From contig OU612067.1 of NCBI GenBank assembly GCA_914767715.1, positions 24,900,162 through 24,964,161 on the forward strand: DNA of 64,000 nucleotides, given 5' to 3'. Shown here piece by piece: positions 62,886 through 64,000 of the stretch. Source of the DNA: Membranipora membranacea. Taxonomy: Eukaryota; Bryozoa; Gymnolaemata; Cheilostomatida; Membraniporidae. Within the stretch, counting starts at the first letter, position 1, and each line of letters starts with the position of its first letter. Position numbers and translations under genes: made by a program. Under the pieces are notes generated by a model, which made no database searches, was not told the origin of the DNA, and saw only the letters and a program-made list of their open reading frames with translations.

Positions 62886-64000
62886 AAATTGAAGATTGCT
62901 CTATTTTCCTGAAGAAATTGAAGACAGCTTTGTGTGCAGGGAGCCCCTTACTTGGATGAATGGGCGACAAAAATATCTCTATCTAAATATTTTCAAAGTC
63001 ACCAATGTTGTGGACACTAAATAGGGGTGAATAATTTGAGCCATCCAGCTAATAAATGAGTTGCGTCATTTTCTCATTTATAAGATGTGAGTTGTCAGTG
63101 CTATAAATGACGAAGAAATCTGCCCAAATATGTGCAATTTGAATCACATGACTTCCCTATTCTTAAATAAACTATTCAAGTCATTCGATCTATTTTTATT
63201 GAGTTAAGATAACAAAGGAAGCTTATAAAAATGCAGGGGTAATAACAAGCAGACTATTTGAAAAGAAATTTGGATATCAGCATATTGCGTAAAACAGGGA
63301 AGTAGCGATTAGAAAGCTAAGCTAAAGTTAAATGAGTTAAAGGACTGCTGCATACATGCTTGTCACACACCGAAAGAAGCATTGCAAGGTCACTTTATAA
63401 CGACATAAAGATCTTCTAGAAGCTTGTCTGAGTAAGTATGTGCTTTACTTTTTCTCATAGTTGTACAGTAGGCCTACAAGTTAAGTATTGCAACCACAGG
63501 GCATGGTGAATTTAATATAACACTCACTATATATTGGGCTTTGAGGATGAGATGAATATTCTTGAGTGATAATTCTGTTTTTAACGATTTTGATTTAGCT
63601 AGAAATCTAATGGTATGTAGAGCTGTTTTAGCAAGATATTTCTTGTGCTAACTGTCCTTCCTAATGTGAATGCACCATTGTGCTGATTTTGCATTTGTAT
63701 CCACCATTGGAGAGGACCCAGTGCCAGTTTCTGTTCTAGACTCCCTAGTTTCCCCCTTGTACTGCAATTAAAGTCAGGCCAATGTCAATAACCATTTCCC
63801 GATGTGATTTGATGTTGGGTGGCTATGAGCACAGTATTAGGGAGAGGCCAGTCAGGCAAGAGCAGATGTTGATACTCGAACGTTTAGTGATGGCTAAAGA
63901 AATTTCTTCCAGGATGTCTTTTTGGTTTGCTTGCAAAAGGGTTCCTATATAATCAAAGATAACTTGTCCGGTTTGTTTAATAACATTTGGCTATTGATTC
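62886..64000. other. Non-coding end of window
   Basis: No gene, RNA or repeat recognised. Confidence 0.5.

Noticed and set aside
1-64000. CRISPR array, bacterial operon or prophage
   Set aside because: Repeats are transposon-derived or minisatellite; genes have spliceosomal introns.

Overview
This is a stretch of animal (metazoan) nuclear DNA: AT-rich, with GT-AG introns, extracellular protein modules and many decayed transposable elements. I cannot name the species. Divergent Venus-flytrap receptors, CUB/sushi membrane proteins and Ty3/Gypsy plus CR1/Jockey-like elements suggest a marine invertebrate. No bacterial features, CRISPR arrays or canonical tRNA/rRNA genes were seen.

Four host genes can be assembled exon by exon with matching splice phases. 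(1) 1319-3385, plus: the C2-domain part of a synaptotagmin-like protein whose calcium-binding acids are mostly lost; its 5' end is uncertain. (2) 4514-9344, minus: a 359-residue single-pass receptor-like protein, signal peptide-CUB-sushi-TM-tail, convergent with gene 1. (3) 12567-25657, plus: a 15-exon gene for a 1189-residue protein with a signal peptide, two tandem Venus-flytrap domains (the second clearly related to metabotropic glutamate receptors), one TM helix and a ~160-residue tail with an NPxY motif. It has no 7TM, kinase or cyclase domain. This is the most interesting object in the window. (4) 48944-59427, plus: a 654-residue protein, signal peptide-CUB-like-CUB-like-sushi-(APTTA)n mucin stalk-TM-tail.

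The 26-48.9 kb region holds no convincing host gene. It has two broken non-LTR reverse transcriptase fragments (29.9-31.5 kb minus, 33.5-34.2 kb plus) and a third in intron 1 of gene 2 (7.8-8.7 kb). A Ty3/Gypsy-like LTR retrotransposon lies on the minus strand at 40431-44633, with 243-bp LTRs differing at one base, a 5-bp target duplication, intact gag, and pol broken by a frameshift and a stop. There are also several MITE/foldback elements and minisatellites. The 59.9-62.2 kb region is an old interspersed repeat, also present at 15.4-16.1 kb, into which a 907-bp hAT-like element has inserted.

Genes 2, 3 and 4 all encode secreted-entry, single-pass surface proteins. Genes 2 and 3 are divergent, with 3.2 kb between their start codons. 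A functional link among them is only a guess from location and architecture.
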